Shown piece by piece: positions 33,314 to 41,987 of a DNA stretch of 64,000 nt. Under the pieces are notes generated by a model. That model was not told where the DNA came from, did not search any database, and was given only the letters and a program-made list of their open reading frames with translations. A program made the position numbers and the translations under genes. Numbering within the stretch: position 1 is the stretch's first letter; the number at the start of each line of letters is the position of its first letter. Origin of the DNA: Candidatus Formimonas warabiya. GTDB lineage: Bacteria; Bacillota; Dehalobacteriia; Dehalobacteriales; Dehalobacteriaceae. The stretch lies in NCBI RefSeq assembly GCF_002777255.1, contig NZ_CP017634.1, forward strand, positions 1,128,903 to 1,192,902. The letters are read 5' to 3'.

Positions 33314-34402
33314 TTATTTACTTCCATAAAAGGAAAACCTTTTCCGAATCATAAAAACACTCCAGATTATCAACGGTAATCCCAATTGGAACAGCAAGTA
33401 TAAGAGATGACTTCGCGAAAAAAAATACGCCATTTCCGAAAAACTCTTATATTGATGCATACTATAAACTAAGGCCAGAATAGTCTCCGGAAAGATCAAA
33501 AACTTGTAATTGCCTAAGTTGAACAATTGAGCAATAGCAAAAACTGTAATAAAACAATAAATTGCCGAGCGGACAAAAATCCAACTGAACCAAACACCGA
33601 CTACAAGCGTCTCTGACCCCTGGTAACCGTAATTTGCATAAGCAAGAAATGAAAAAGTCATTCTGGAAAGCAGATCCGCCCCAAATACCATGAGGAGCAT
33701 TAATGTGAAAAGAAGCAATACGAAACCGCTGAAGCCAATAGCCAGAACACCCACTTGTTTTATTTTCGAAGGTTCATTAACAAAAGCGGCTAAAAGGGCA
33801 AAACTGATTGCTGTAGACAGCCAGTCCAGCGGAGAAATACTTGCCTTGAGCATTACTAGCATATTCCAGGGAAATACAGGTTGTAAATTCCTTACTTCCA
33901 GATGGCCAGCATTCACCACTCCAATTAACAGTAAAAAGAATAAACCGATGGGAAAAACAAATTCCGCACACCGGACAATTACTTCAATCCCCTGATAAGC
34001 AACAAAAATATTTAGCAAAGAAAGAACAATGATAAAAATCCATACAGTCGTATCCGGCAAAAACACCGTAGAAATTTCCCCAAATTCCCGCAAGGTCCAG
34101 GCATGAATTTGAAAAAAGTTACAACAAATAAGCAATCCAATGATAAAACCGCCAAACCTTCCCAAAACCTTCCTGCTGTATTGGATCACAGTTTCCTTGG
34201 GAAACTGTCTTGCTAATGCTGCTAAAGGGTAAATACCCAGTATTATTTCCCCTGCGGTAGCAAAAATCACTGCTGCCCAAGCATCTTCACTAACAATAGT
34301 AACCGCATCTCCAGGAAGAAAAAATATAGCCGTTGAAATACAGGAAAAAACGACAGCTAGTGAGAGTTGATAAGCCGAAATGTGATGACCTGGCTGACTC
34401 AA
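33314..34402 (-). CDS. Solitary GerAB-type germination permease
   Basis: A 362-residue protein with ten membrane segments of the spore germination permease family. HHISAYQLSLAVVFSCISTAIFFLPG at the N-terminus in parts, KETVIQYSRKVLGRFGG and the late NLGNYKFLIFPETILALVYSMHQYKS match GerAB proteins. The start is a TTG at 34402 with GGAGG seven bases upstream. Unlike the operon at 12.8-16.3 kb there are no A or C subunit genes beside it, so it may pair with subunits made elsewhere or act alone as an amino acid permease. It follows an unknown gene (34447) by 44 bases. Confidence 0.87.
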   Translation of the reverse strand: MSQPGHHISAYQLSLAVVFSCISTAIFFLPGDAVTIVSEDAWAAVIFATAGEIILGIYPLAALARQFPKETVIQYSRKVLGRFGGFIIGLLICCNFFQIHAWTLREFGEISTVFLPDTTVWIFIIVLSLLNIFVAYQGIEVIVRCAEFVFPIGLFFLLLIGVVNAGHLEVRNLQPVFPWNMLVMLKASISPLDWLSTAISFALLAAFVNEPSKIKQVGVLAIGFSGFVLLLFTLMLLMVFGADLLSRMTFSFLAYANYGYQGSETLVVGVWFSWIFVRSAIYCFITVFAIAQLFNLGNYKFLIFPETILALVYSMHQYKSFSEMAYFFSRSHLLYLLFQLGLPLIIWSVFMIRKRFSFYGSK

Positions 34403-34446
34403 TGTCTTTCCTCCAACCAAATATCTAACCCCACCTTTTGATGTTG

Positions 34447-34899
34447 TTAAATTTGTTCAATATTTGAAAGAATAACTTCTTCCAGGCCCACATTCTCCAA
34501 TCCCTTCGGCAAGCCTACATGAGGGTCTTCGAAGCTTCCCTCCCTATTTTTGATGATTTCTTTCACTTGTGCTGTATTTTCCCTATCGGTTTCCACAATC
34601 AACCGACACCGAACACTGAAAATTTCTTCAAAATCCCCCATCCCGCTCACCATAGGATTTGCTGCCATGAGGGGTGCCCTATTAAAACTAACGGCAGGGC
34701 TGCCTGATTTTAACACGAGACTGGCCAGGCTGTTATTCGATGATGCCGTTCCCGGTTGGTTGATCTGGGTGTCCATATCGGTGATCTGATCATTAAGATC
34801 AAGGTAGGCCCCCGAAAAACCGGCATTTTTTAAATCATCCATGGTATCTTGAGCCGCTTTAAAGGTATTGAAATAAGCGGTTACCTTTTCTCTGCTCAT
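34447..34899 (-). CDS. Hypothetical protein, general-stress-17M/YflT-like N-terminus
   Basis: A 150-residue soluble protein. The first 30 residues, VTAYFNTFKAAQDTMDDLKNAGF, resemble the YflT/general stress protein 17M domain (Y-x-x-x-x-x-A-x-x-A-x-x-x-L-x-x-x-G-F). The second half (CRLIVETDRENTAQVKEIIKNREG) repeats a strand-helix pattern in the same style, giving a two-lobed ferredoxin-like fold. Function unknown. It has no signal peptide. It lies between serA and gerAB on the same strand, beyond the serA terminator, and may share a transcript with the germination permease. Confidence 0.5.
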   Translation of the reverse strand: MSREKVTAYFNTFKAAQDTMDDLKNAGFSGAYLDLNDQITDMDTQINQPGTASSNNSLASLVLKSGSPAVSFNRAPLMAANPMVSGMGDFEEIFSVRCRLIVETDRENTAQVKEIIKNREGSFEDPHVGLPKGLENVGLEEVILSNIEQI

Positions 34900-34987
34900 A
34901 TAACTTCAACTTCTCTCCAAAGGTTTTATTGCAAATAGTTTCTCCATCCTTGTCCTGATCCTATTCAGTTGTTGTGAGAGAAGTAAC

Positions 34988-35018
34988 AAAAAACCCTGCA
35001 GGTCTCCTGCAAGGTTTT
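34988..35018 (-). terminator. Terminator of serA
   Basis: On the minus strand CCTTGCAGG pairs with CCTGCAGGG around AGA, followed by T6. It lies about 45 bases after the serA stop codon. Confidence 0.85.
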
Positions 35019-35061
35019 ATTAAATCAAGGCACATGAAACTTAAACTGAACCTGGTTATTC

Positions 35062-36642
35062 TTATAATCGAATAAACTGCACGTTGGAAATGCCTTCCAG
35101 GCCGCCGATTAACTTTAAAGATTCCTTGGATACTTCGGAGTCCACAGTGAGAAACATCATCGCCCACTCCGCACCATTTTTCCGGCTTACCTGCATCGTG
35201 GCTATATTGATTTTGCTTACTCCCAAGAGTGTCCCAATCTGGCCGATCATTCCCGGTTTATCCAAATTCATGGCTACCAGCATGCACGGACTGGGAGCAA
35301 CATCAAACTCATACCCGTTCACTTCCACAATTCTTAAATCATCTTTCCCGAACACAGTTCCGGCCAGGGTAAAAGTCTTATATTTGGACGAAATTTTTAC
35401 TTGAATTAAGTTGAGATATTTTCCTTCGCTGGTTTCTTTGCTTTCTACTACATCGACTCCCCTGTTTTTCGCAATCAGGCTGGCATTAACGTAATTAACC
35501 CGTTCCTTTAAGATCGTTTCAAAAAGTCCTTTTAAAACACCCAAAGTAACTGTCGTGGTCTCCATATTGGCAATCTCACCGCTGTAAACGATCTCCACCT
35601 TTTCCACCGGATCCTTTTCCAATTGATGATAAAGTTTGCCCAAAGTTTCACCCAAGCGGAGGTAAGCCTTGATCGCATCTAACTCGTTCTTGTGCAGGGT
35701 AGGAAGATTTACCGCGTTGGGCACCATGTCTCCTTCCAGGGCACTGACCACTTCATGGGCAACCGTCACGCCGACATTGTACTGGGCTTCCTCCGTATCA
35801 GCTCCCAGGTGGGGGGTGAGCACCACATTGTCTAAATCCAAGAGGGGCGATGTGGTATTGGGTTCATTCACTAAAACGTCGATACCGGCACTGGCGACAA
35901 TTCCCTCCTTGATGGCTTTGACCAGGGCCTCCTCATTAATAATGCCTCCCCGGGCACAGTTTACAACCCGCACGCCTTTTTTGGCGACTTTAAATTCCTC
36001 ATCCCCGATCATACCGAAAGTTTCATCTGTTTTGGGTGTATGGACGGTAATAAAGTCGGATTCTTGCACCAAGTCCTCTAGTTTTTCCTTTTTCTCTACG
36101 CCGAATTTCTTAAAGCGGGCATCCGTAATATATGGATCATAGGCAATAACCTTCATACCGAAGGACTGCATCCGGACGGCAACCAGAGAGCCGATCCTTC
36201 CCAAACCCACGACACCTAGTGTTTTGCCCTGCAGTTCCACTCCTTTAAGATTGGACCGGTCCCAGACCCGGCTTTTAATCCGGTTGTTGGCTTGGGCAAT
36301 ATTGCGGATGGAAGAGAGCAGCAATCCGATGGTGTGTTCTGCTGCCGATACGGTATTTGCTTCCGGCGTATTTACCACAATAATACCCCTTTTGGTAGCT
36401 CCTTCCATATCAATGTTGTCTACCCCATTGCCAGCCCGGCCTACAACCCTAAGGTTTTTTGCCCTTTTGTAAAATTCTTCGTTTACCTTGGTGACGCTGC
36501 GCACAATAATGGCATCGTACTCTTCAATTACGTTCAGCAATTCTTCCCGGGATAAATCCATCTTCACATCAACCTGTAAATTCTCCGCAATCAGTACATC
36601 AATTCCTTGTTGGGCAATCTTTTCCGCCACTAAAACTTTCAT
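35062..36642 (-). CDS. serA: D-3-phosphoglycerate dehydrogenase
   Basis: A 526-residue enzyme, the length of the Bacillus form. The catalytic domain has VRSVTKVNEEFY, the NAD-binding GKTLGVVGLGRIGSLVA at about 140, RGGIINEEAL, and the H-L-G motif TPHLGADTEEA with the active His. The C-terminal part (about 320-526) holds the intervening regulatory domain and an ACT domain ending IATMQVSRKNG, so feedback by serine is likely. It oxidises 3-phosphoglycerate in the first step of serine synthesis. The ATG at 36642 follows GGGGG. The leader is a serine-type T-box, so expression rises when tRNA-Ser is uncharged. Confidence 0.95.
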   Translation of the reverse strand: MKVLVAEKIAQQGIDVLIAENLQVDVKMDLSREELLNVIEEYDAIIVRSVTKVNEEFYKRAKNLRVVGRAGNGVDNIDMEGATKRGIIVVNTPEANTVSAAEHTIGLLLSSIRNIAQANNRIKSRVWDRSNLKGVELQGKTLGVVGLGRIGSLVAVRMQSFGMKVIAYDPYITDARFKKFGVEKKEKLEDLVQESDFITVHTPKTDETFGMIGDEEFKVAKKGVRVVNCARGGIINEEALVKAIKEGIVASAGIDVLVNEPNTTSPLLDLDNVVLTPHLGADTEEAQYNVGVTVAHEVVSALEGDMVPNAVNLPTLHKNELDAIKAYLRLGETLGKLYHQLEKDPVEKVEIVYSGEIANMETTTVTLGVLKGLFETILKERVNYVNASLIAKNRGVDVVESKETSEGKYLNLIQVKISSKYKTFTLAGTVFGKDDLRIVEVNGYEFDVAPSPCMLVAMNLDKPGMIGQIGTLLGVSKINIATMQVSRKNGAEWAMMFLTVDSEVSKESLKLIGGLEGISNVQFIRL

Positions 36643-36680
36643 AAAATTCTTTCCCCCTAAATTGAAATAATTTGAAACAT

Positions 36681-36951
36681 AAAAAACCCGTCCCTGGAAT
36701 TTACCCAAGGACGGGATTCTTTTTTCACGTGGTGCCACCTTGATTCATCATGCAGAACATGACCTCAACATGAGGATAACGGCATCGTGCCGGACCGGGT
36801 TATCTCCCCGTCTGCTTCAAAGCGGATTCAACAGCTTCCCGTGCCAATTTCCACCCACCATTGGCTCTCTATATCTTTCCGCTGTTTACTACTCTTTTTC
36901 ATTGCATTTTTCCTATCAAATTGCCAAACGTTTATCATGTAAAATAATATT
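36681..36951 (-). promoter_or_regulatory. T-box riboswitch, serine specifier UCC, before serA
   Basis: On the minus strand the leader carries the T-box core AAGGTGGCACCACG (36728-36741), the stem I AGAGAG and GGTGG elements, and the specifier loop context GAATCCGC with UCC (Ser) at 36824-36826. The terminator CCCGTCC ... GGGACGGG followed by T6 is at 36681-36715. Uncharged tRNA-Ser would stabilise the antiterminator and allow serA transcription. Confidence 0.92.
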
Positions 36952-36958
36952 GAAGATA

Positions 36959-36987
36959 ATTTTACTGCACAGATATTTATTTGTCAA
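36959..36987 (-). promoter_or_regulatory. Sigma-A promoter of the T-box-serA unit
   Basis: On the minus strand TTGACA (36982-36987) and TAAAAT (36959-36964) are separated by 17 bases. The start point would fall just before the T-box stem I. Confidence 0.8.
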
Positions 36988-37027
36988 CAATAGAAAGATT
37001 AATTTTTAAAAATACTCTAAAGGGGCC

Positions 37028-37792
37028 TTAACTGTTTAACCACCGTTTTATGGCGTATTTTACCGTCTCTTTGTTCATGGCCGCAATATGGGTCGTAAGC
37101 GGTATTTCTTTCGGACATACTTTTCGGCAATTCTGGGAATTCCCGCATTCCTGAATTCCTCCCTTATGAATTAAGGCATCCAGCCGATCTTCTTTGTGCA
37201 TCTCACCAATGGGATGGGCATTGAACAGCCGCACCTGGGCGATGGCAGACGGTCCGATAAATTCAGATTTTTTGTTCACATTGGGACAAGCTTCCATACA
37301 ACATCCACAGGTCATACACCGGGAAATGATATAGGCCCACCGGTGGGTCCGTTCCGGGAACCTCGGTCCCCGGCCGATGGCAAAACTCCCGTCTACATTC
37401 ACCCATGCTTTTACTTTTTTTAAGTTATCAAACATCAGCGCGCGGTCAATCATTAAATCCCGTATCACAGGGAATTTAGTCAAAGGTTCCAACTGGATTA
37501 GTGCGCCGAAACCGTTTTTTTCATAGATCTTGTCAATCAGAGCAGAGCAGGCTTGTCTGGGTACCTTGTCGATCAACATGGTACAAGCTCCACACACCTC
37601 CTCCAGGCAATTGCATTCCCAAACCACCGGATTGGTTTTTTCTCCCTTGGCATTCACCGGATTTTTTCTGATTTCCATAAGGACGGAAACCACATTCATG
37701 TTAGGTTTATAGGGAACCCGGAATTCTTCCCAGCGGGGTGCCGCATCCGGATTATCCTGCCGTTTCACTTTGAGGTGAATGAACTTATCCAT
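37028..37792 (-). CDS. sdhB: Succinate dehydrogenase/fumarate reductase iron-sulfur subunit
   Basis: A 254-residue iron-sulfur protein. The N-terminal domain binds a [2Fe-2S] cluster through CNCLEEVCGAC and a following Cys; the C-terminal domain has CMTCGCCMEACP for [4Fe-4S] and CGNSQNCRKVCPKEI for the third cluster. It passes electrons between the flavin of SdhA and the membrane cytochrome. It overlaps the end of sdhA by 8 bases. No terminator was seen downstream. In an anaerobe the complex may work mainly as fumarate reductase; the sequence does not settle the direction. Confidence 0.95.
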   Translation of the reverse strand: MDKFIHLKVKRQDNPDAAPRWEEFRVPYKPNMNVVSVLMEIRKNPVNAKGEKTNPVVWECNCLEEVCGACTMLIDKVPRQACSALIDKIYEKNGFGALIQLEPLTKFPVIRDLMIDRALMFDNLKKVKAWVNVDGSFAIGRGPRFPERTHRWAYIISRCMTCGCCMEACPNVNKKSEFIGPSAIAQVRLFNAHPIGEMHKEDRLDALIHKGGIQECGNSQNCRKVCPKEIPLTTHIAAMNKETVKYAIKRWLNS

Positions 37793-39548
37793 TCTTAGAA
37801 ACCTCCTTTTCTACGTGATAGACTCTTTTCCGGGGCTGGATCAATGAGGTGTCCACTTCCTCCCATTCAAATACCGGCCCCTTTGATGTCCACCGGGATT
37901 TTGACGTTTTCAAAAACTTTTCGTCATTTCTTTCCGGAAACTCCGGCTTATAATGGGACCCCCGGCTTTCATCCCGGATCAGTGCTCCCAGCGTAATAGC
38001 ACGGGCCATTTCCATCATATTACGCAATTCTTTGATGTAAAGTATGGTGTGGTTACTATACTGGTTGGAATCAACCACATTGATATTTTCCCAGCGCTCT
38101 CTTAGCTCTTGAAGTGTTTCATCCGTTTCCTTTAAAGCCTTGTTATGCCGGACAATAGCTACATTCTGGGTCATAACCTCTCCCATTTCCTGGTGCAGTT
38201 GATAGGGGTTTTCTTTTCCATTCATTTTTTTAATTTTAGCTTCAATTTCTACTTGATGCCGATGTTCCTGATCAAATGGTTTACTGTCCATTTCTCCGGC
38301 TAACCTGTTTAAACCATGTACATATTTTAGGGCAGAAGGTCCGGATACCGTACCGCTGTATAAGGCAGAGAGCAAGGAATTGGCACCCAGCCGGTTAGCG
38401 CCGTGATACATGTAATCACACTCTCCGGAAGCAAAGAGGCCGGGAATACAGGTCATGTGCGTCCAATCTACATGGATCCCCCCCATAAAATAATGCACAC
38501 CGGGGAAAATTTTCATGGGAACCTTTTTCGGATCATCCCCATGAAACTTTTCATAAATCTCCAGGATCCCGCCTAAACGGCGGGTTAAGAAGTTTTCCGG
38601 CAAATGGGTCAAATCCAGGTACACCTGGTTCTTCCCCTCAATGCCCAGGCCCATCTCCACGCACACTTGATAAATAGCCCGGGCCGCAATGTCTCGGGGC
38701 ACCAAATTCCCGTATGCGGGAAACATTTCCTCTAAAAAATACCACGGTTTCCCATCTTTATAGGTCCAAATTCTTCCCCCATCACCCCGGGCAGATTCGG
38801 ACATCAGCCGGGTCTTGTCATCACCCAGCATCGCGGTAGGATGAATCTGGATAAATTCCATATTTGCCAGATAGGCCCCCTGCTGATAGACAGCTCCTGC
38901 CCCGCTTCCAGTACAGATCACGGAATTGGTGCTCTTGCCAAAAATCGTGCCCCCACCGCCGGTTGCCAGAATCACGGCATCTCCGGTGAAAATACGGATT
39001 TCCATGGTGGCAAGATTCTGAGCAATACATCCCCGGCAAATTCCCTGTTCATCAACGACGGCGGAGAGAAACTCCCATCCCTCATATTTGGTTACCAAGC
39101 CCGCCGCTTCATGTTTACGCACCTGCTCATCACAAGCATAAAGCAGCTGTTGTCCGGTAGTGGCTCCGGCAAAGGCCGTACGCCGTTTTTTTACTCCTCC
39201 GAACAAGCGCAAGTCAAGGAGTCCTTCCGGCGTCCGGCTGAACATTACCCCCATACGATCCATGGTATAGATTAGCCCCGGGGCCGCTTCCACCATATTT
39301 TTCACAGGCGTTTGATTCGCCAAAAAATCTCCTCCGTAAATGGTATCATCAAAATGCTCCCAGACCGAGTCACCTTCCCCCTTGGTATCAAGGGCGGCAT
39401 TAATACCTCCCTGTGCGCACACGGAATGGGACCGTTTCACCGGCACCAGGGAAATGAGATCCACTTTTATCCCTTTTTCGGCGATTTTCATAGTCGCCAT
39501 TAAACCGGCCAAACCACCGCCCACCACAATAATTTTCGGCTTACTCAA
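37785..39548 (-). CDS. sdhA: Succinate dehydrogenase/fumarate reductase flavoprotein subunit
   Basis: A 587-residue flavoprotein. IIVVGGGLAGLMATMKIAEKG is the FAD dinucleotide fold, HSVCAQGGINAAL carries the covalent-FAD His, and HPTAMLGDDKTRLMSESARGDGG, GGIHVDWTHMT and GANRLGANSLLSAL complete the active site. The C-terminal SHYKPEFPERND is typical. The start is taken as a TTG at 39548, which has GGAGGGG six bases upstream; an ATG at 39566 would add six residues but lacks a site. It lies between the cytochrome b558 and iron-sulfur subunit genes, the Bacillus sdhCAB order. Confidence 0.95.
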   Translation of the reverse strand: MSKPKIIVVGGGLAGLMATMKIAEKGIKVDLISLVPVKRSHSVCAQGGINAALDTKGEGDSVWEHFDDTIYGGDFLANQTPVKNMVEAAPGLIYTMDRMGVMFSRTPEGLLDLRLFGGVKKRRTAFAGATTGQQLLYACDEQVRKHEAAGLVTKYEGWEFLSAVVDEQGICRGCIAQNLATMEIRIFTGDAVILATGGGGTIFGKSTNSVICTGSGAGAVYQQGAYLANMEFIQIHPTAMLGDDKTRLMSESARGDGGRIWTYKDGKPWYFLEEMFPAYGNLVPRDIAARAIYQVCVEMGLGIEGKNQVYLDLTHLPENFLTRRLGGILEIYEKFHGDDPKKVPMKIFPGVHYFMGGIHVDWTHMTCIPGLFASGECDYMYHGANRLGANSLLSALYSGTVSGPSALKYVHGLNRLAGEMDSKPFDQEHRHQVEIEAKIKKMNGKENPYQLHQEMGEVMTQNVAIVRHNKALKETDETLQELRERWENINVVDSNQYSNHTILYIKELRNMMEMARAITLGALIRDESRGSHYKPEFPERNDEKFLKTSKSRWTSKGPVFEWEEVDTSLIQPRKRVYHVEKEVSKNG

Positions 39549-39576
39549 GGGCTTCCCCTCCCCCATAATTATTCAT

Positions 39577-40191
39577 TTAAAACCGGGCAATTACAGTTAG
39601 AATACTGATCCCGAGGACTCCTAAAGCTACAAAAACAACAGCGGAAAGCTTAAAAAAGAAGGCCTGTGCTTTATCTCCAATGGCTATCCCCCAGGAAATA
39701 AGAAAAGTAAACAAGCCATTGGCAAAATGAAAAATAGCGGAAAGCACGCCAATCCCATATAAAACAAAATATACCGGATGATGGAGATGGGCAACCAAGG
39801 TATCAATAATGGCTGCAGGTTCATGCTGCATAAATCTTAAAGTATATACATGCACCACTACAAAAATCAGTGTAATTACCGCTGTGATCCTCTGCAGGTA
39901 AAAGGCCCAATTGCGGAGATAATTAAATTCTAAAACATTATTTTTGGCCACAAATACAATCCAGAGCCCATAGACGGCATGGAATAAAATCGGTATGGCA
40001 ATGATCAACAGCTCTGCCACCACGATCAACGGAATACTTTTCATCCCATGGATGGTAAATTGATAGTTGGCATAGCCGCCAAAAAAAACGGTACTGTTGA
40101 TGGACAGGTGAACAATCAGAAAAATTCCCACAGGTATAATTCCTAACAATGAATGTACTTTCCGGATTAAAAAATTACTTTTGGCACGCAA
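39577..40191 (-). CDS. sdhC: Succinate dehydrogenase cytochrome b558 subunit
   Basis: A 204-residue membrane protein with five helices, of the Bacillus SdhC/Wolinella FrdC type that carries two b hemes. Candidate heme His residues are in RKVHSLLG, FLIVHLSIN, HAVYGLW, VVVHVYTLRF and AIFHFANG. It anchors SdhA and SdhB and exchanges electrons with menaquinone. It is the first gene of the operon, starting after a GGGGG site; a terminator of the upstream gene lies 37 bases before it. Confidence 0.93.
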   Translation of the reverse strand: MRAKSNFLIRKVHSLLGIIPVGIFLIVHLSINSTVFFGGYANYQFTIHGMKSIPLIVVAELLIIAIPILFHAVYGLWIVFVAKNNVLEFNYLRNWAFYLQRITAVITLIFVVVHVYTLRFMQHEPAAIIDTLVAHLHHPVYFVLYGIGVLSAIFHFANGLFTFLISWGIAIGDKAQAFFFKLSAVVFVALGVLGISILTVIARF

Positions 40192-40227
40192 TCTTCTTTT
40201 CCCCCTTCACAAATAAAACGAACAACA

Positions 40228-40258
40228 AAATAAGATACCTCATTCTGGTATCTTATTT
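40228..40258 (-). terminator. Terminator of the endonuclease IV-like gene
   Basis: AAATAAGATACC pairs with GGTATCTTATTT around a seven-base loop, followed by TTG on the minus strand. It separates the gene at 40300 from sdhC. Confidence 0.75.
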
Positions 40259-40299
40259 GACTACCATATTTATTATATCTTAATCAGTCGTAATACGCA

Positions 40300-41166
40300 T
40301 CATGATTTTAGCGAATTCTGCTTCAAAGAATTGTACATGGAAAGAAAAGCGGCAGCATCTTCTGCTTGGGTTCCGGCAGACTCGCAGATAATGGTAGGGG
40401 TAAGACCCTTTTCCGCAATTACTTTGGCAAAGGGATAAAAATCCGGACCAAATTCTTTCTCTTTTAGCGTACAGTGTTTTTTTTCCCCCGCAGCGGTATA
40501 TTCTACCGGAGCAAAGTGCACATGTAGATTTTTTACCGTTTCTTCTCCTAAAGCATGTGCTATCTTTTCCAGGACTTTGATAAAATGGGACTCATCCTTC
40601 AAACATCCGCCCCCTAAGGCATGAATATGACCAAAATCTACAGCAGGTATGATCTTCGGATGGAGTTTGCACAGTTCCAATACTTCGGCAACTGTTCCCA
40701 ATTGATTGGCCTTTCCCATCGTCTCGGGGCAGAGAAAGCAGTCTTCTAGAAGTTCCTCGTCCAAATCTGATATTATTTTCTCCAATAAGGTAAGGGCGTT
40801 CTGTAAAGCATCTGTGCGCCCTAATTTTGCAGCGGCCCCGGGATGAAACACCACCCTGGTCGCTCCCATCCATTTTGCCGCAGAAAGGGATTTTATCAGA
40901 TGTTGTTTGCTGCTTTCCTGAATTGCCGGGTCCGGGCTGGCTAAGTTAATGTAATACGGGGCATGAATGCTGAGGGCAATATGATAACGCGAGGCTTGCA
41001 CCGCCAAGGCCTGAGAAAAGGTTCTATTAATCCTCACGCCTCGGGTGCATTGATATTCATAAGCATTTAGACTTCTCCCGTAGAGCCAGCGCGGAACATC
41101 CAGCGTTGTCTTGTAACCTTCCTCGTAAAATGAATCGGAATTACCTGCCGGACCAAATTTTATCAT
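40300..41166 (-). CDS. Endonuclease IV-like TIM-barrel protein
   Basis: A 288-residue (beta/alpha)8 protein of the AP endonuclease 2/xylose isomerase-like family. Metal-ligand positions are visible: SIHAPYYINLASP, VVFHPGAAAK, LCPETMGK, VDFGHIHALGG, HVHFAPVEYT and ICESAG. The order fits Nfo (deoxyribonuclease IV), which cuts at abasic DNA sites, but spacing in the central part and the end differ, so a sugar isomerase relative is possible. AAAGGA precedes the ATG. It is a single gene between terminators. Confidence 0.78.
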   Translation of the reverse strand: MIKFGPAGNSDSFYEEGYKTTLDVPRWLYGRSLNAYEYQCTRGVRINRTFSQALAVQASRYHIALSIHAPYYINLASPDPAIQESSKQHLIKSLSAAKWMGATRVVFHPGAAAKLGRTDALQNALTLLEKIISDLDEELLEDCFLCPETMGKANQLGTVAEVLELCKLHPKIIPAVDFGHIHALGGGCLKDESHFIKVLEKIAHALGEETVKNLHVHFAPVEYTAAGEKKHCTLKEKEFGPDFYPFAKVIAEKGLTPTIICESAGTQAEDAAAFLSMYNSLKQNSLKS

Positions 41167-41293
41167 TACTAGAATCCTTTCTCGTTTAATTTTTCTGTAT
41201 TTCTAAGTCCAGTACCCGAAAAAACAAATCTCTATTTATGTTGTCTCCCCAACTCCTTTATCATAACATTGAAAAATTATTTTTCAACAAATA

Positions 41294-41317
41294 AATGCAC
41301 CACCTGAGGTGATGCAT
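41294..41317 (-). terminator. Hairpin after the holin-like gene
   Basis: ATGCACCACC and GGTGATGCAT pair with one mismatch around TGA; on the minus strand TTTATTTG follows. Confidence 0.55.
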
Positions 41318-41367
41318 CTTCTTGATGATCAAAATATATTCACTACCCTACAAAGAAAATGGGCGGT

Positions 41368-41634
41368 TTATTTGTCTGGGGGCTTGCCGTTATGAATATA
41401 CTGCAGCATATTTTTTGTTCCGCTGTGAAATCCCACGGCAGAAGAAGCAATCAGGATTCCCTGAATTAAGGCCTCGGGGAAATTCCCCGGGTACAGGTAA
41501 AAAAAGGCAAAGGATACACCTAGTACTGTAGCAACAAGCGGACTAAATTTTCGTGGTATCCCGGCCTGATTTCCTACCCAAACCAAAAACATTACAACAC
41601 CGACGATCGGGACATTATTAATGATGTCACTCAT
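41368..41634 (-). CDS. Small holin-like membrane protein
   Basis: An 88-residue protein with three membrane segments: IVGVVMFLVWVGNQ, FSPLVATVLGVSFAFFYLY and ALIQGILIASSAVGFHSGTKN. The layout and the G-x-x-x-x-x-x-P-L turn resemble phage holins, which also occur as chromosomal orphans in Clostridia. No lysin, capsid or integrase gene is nearby, so a prophage is not supported. The start at 41634 follows AGAGG; a longer frame opens at 41718. Confidence 0.55.
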   Translation of the reverse strand: MSDIINNVPIVGVVMFLVWVGNQAGIPRKFSPLVATVLGVSFAFFYLYPGNFPEALIQGILIASSAVGFHSGTKNMLQYIHNGKPPDK

Positions 41635-41987
41635 GGGCACACCTCTTGGAATTTTTCCGTGAAAAAGTTTTCTGGTATATTTTATGCATTTCTCCTGGTA
41701 CAAGTGTTCTTTCCTCACGATTTTCTACTGATTTCGCCATAAATATATCTTTCTAAATATCTTGTCTAAGAATAAAAAAAATTGTCTAATAATAGTAATC
41801 ATTACTAGTTATGCACAATTTATTCCACATTTCCACAATTAAATTTATATTTAAAAAATCTCTTGAAAAATGGCTCTCTAAAAATACCAAACAAAAAAAC
41901 CCACAATCATGCGGGTTTTCAACTGACATGGTATTCTGTTTTATTTGACCGGTGCAGATTTTAAGTCAATTCCTCTCTTTATCAAGG
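41635..41987. other. Gene-free stretch between the holin-like gene and minC
   Basis: AT-rich sequence holding the promoter region of the holin-like gene and, at 41893-41918, the minC terminator. No reading frame with a binding site and no other structure was found. Confidence 0.6.
41893..41918 (-). terminator. Terminator of minC
   Basis: On the minus strand AACCCGCA pairs with TGTGGGTT around TGAT and is followed by T7. Confidence 0.75.

Noticed and set aside
41368..41634. Prophage remnant suggested by the holin-like protein
   Set aside because: No lysin, structural, repressor or integrase gene is near, and single holin-like genes are common on chromosomes.
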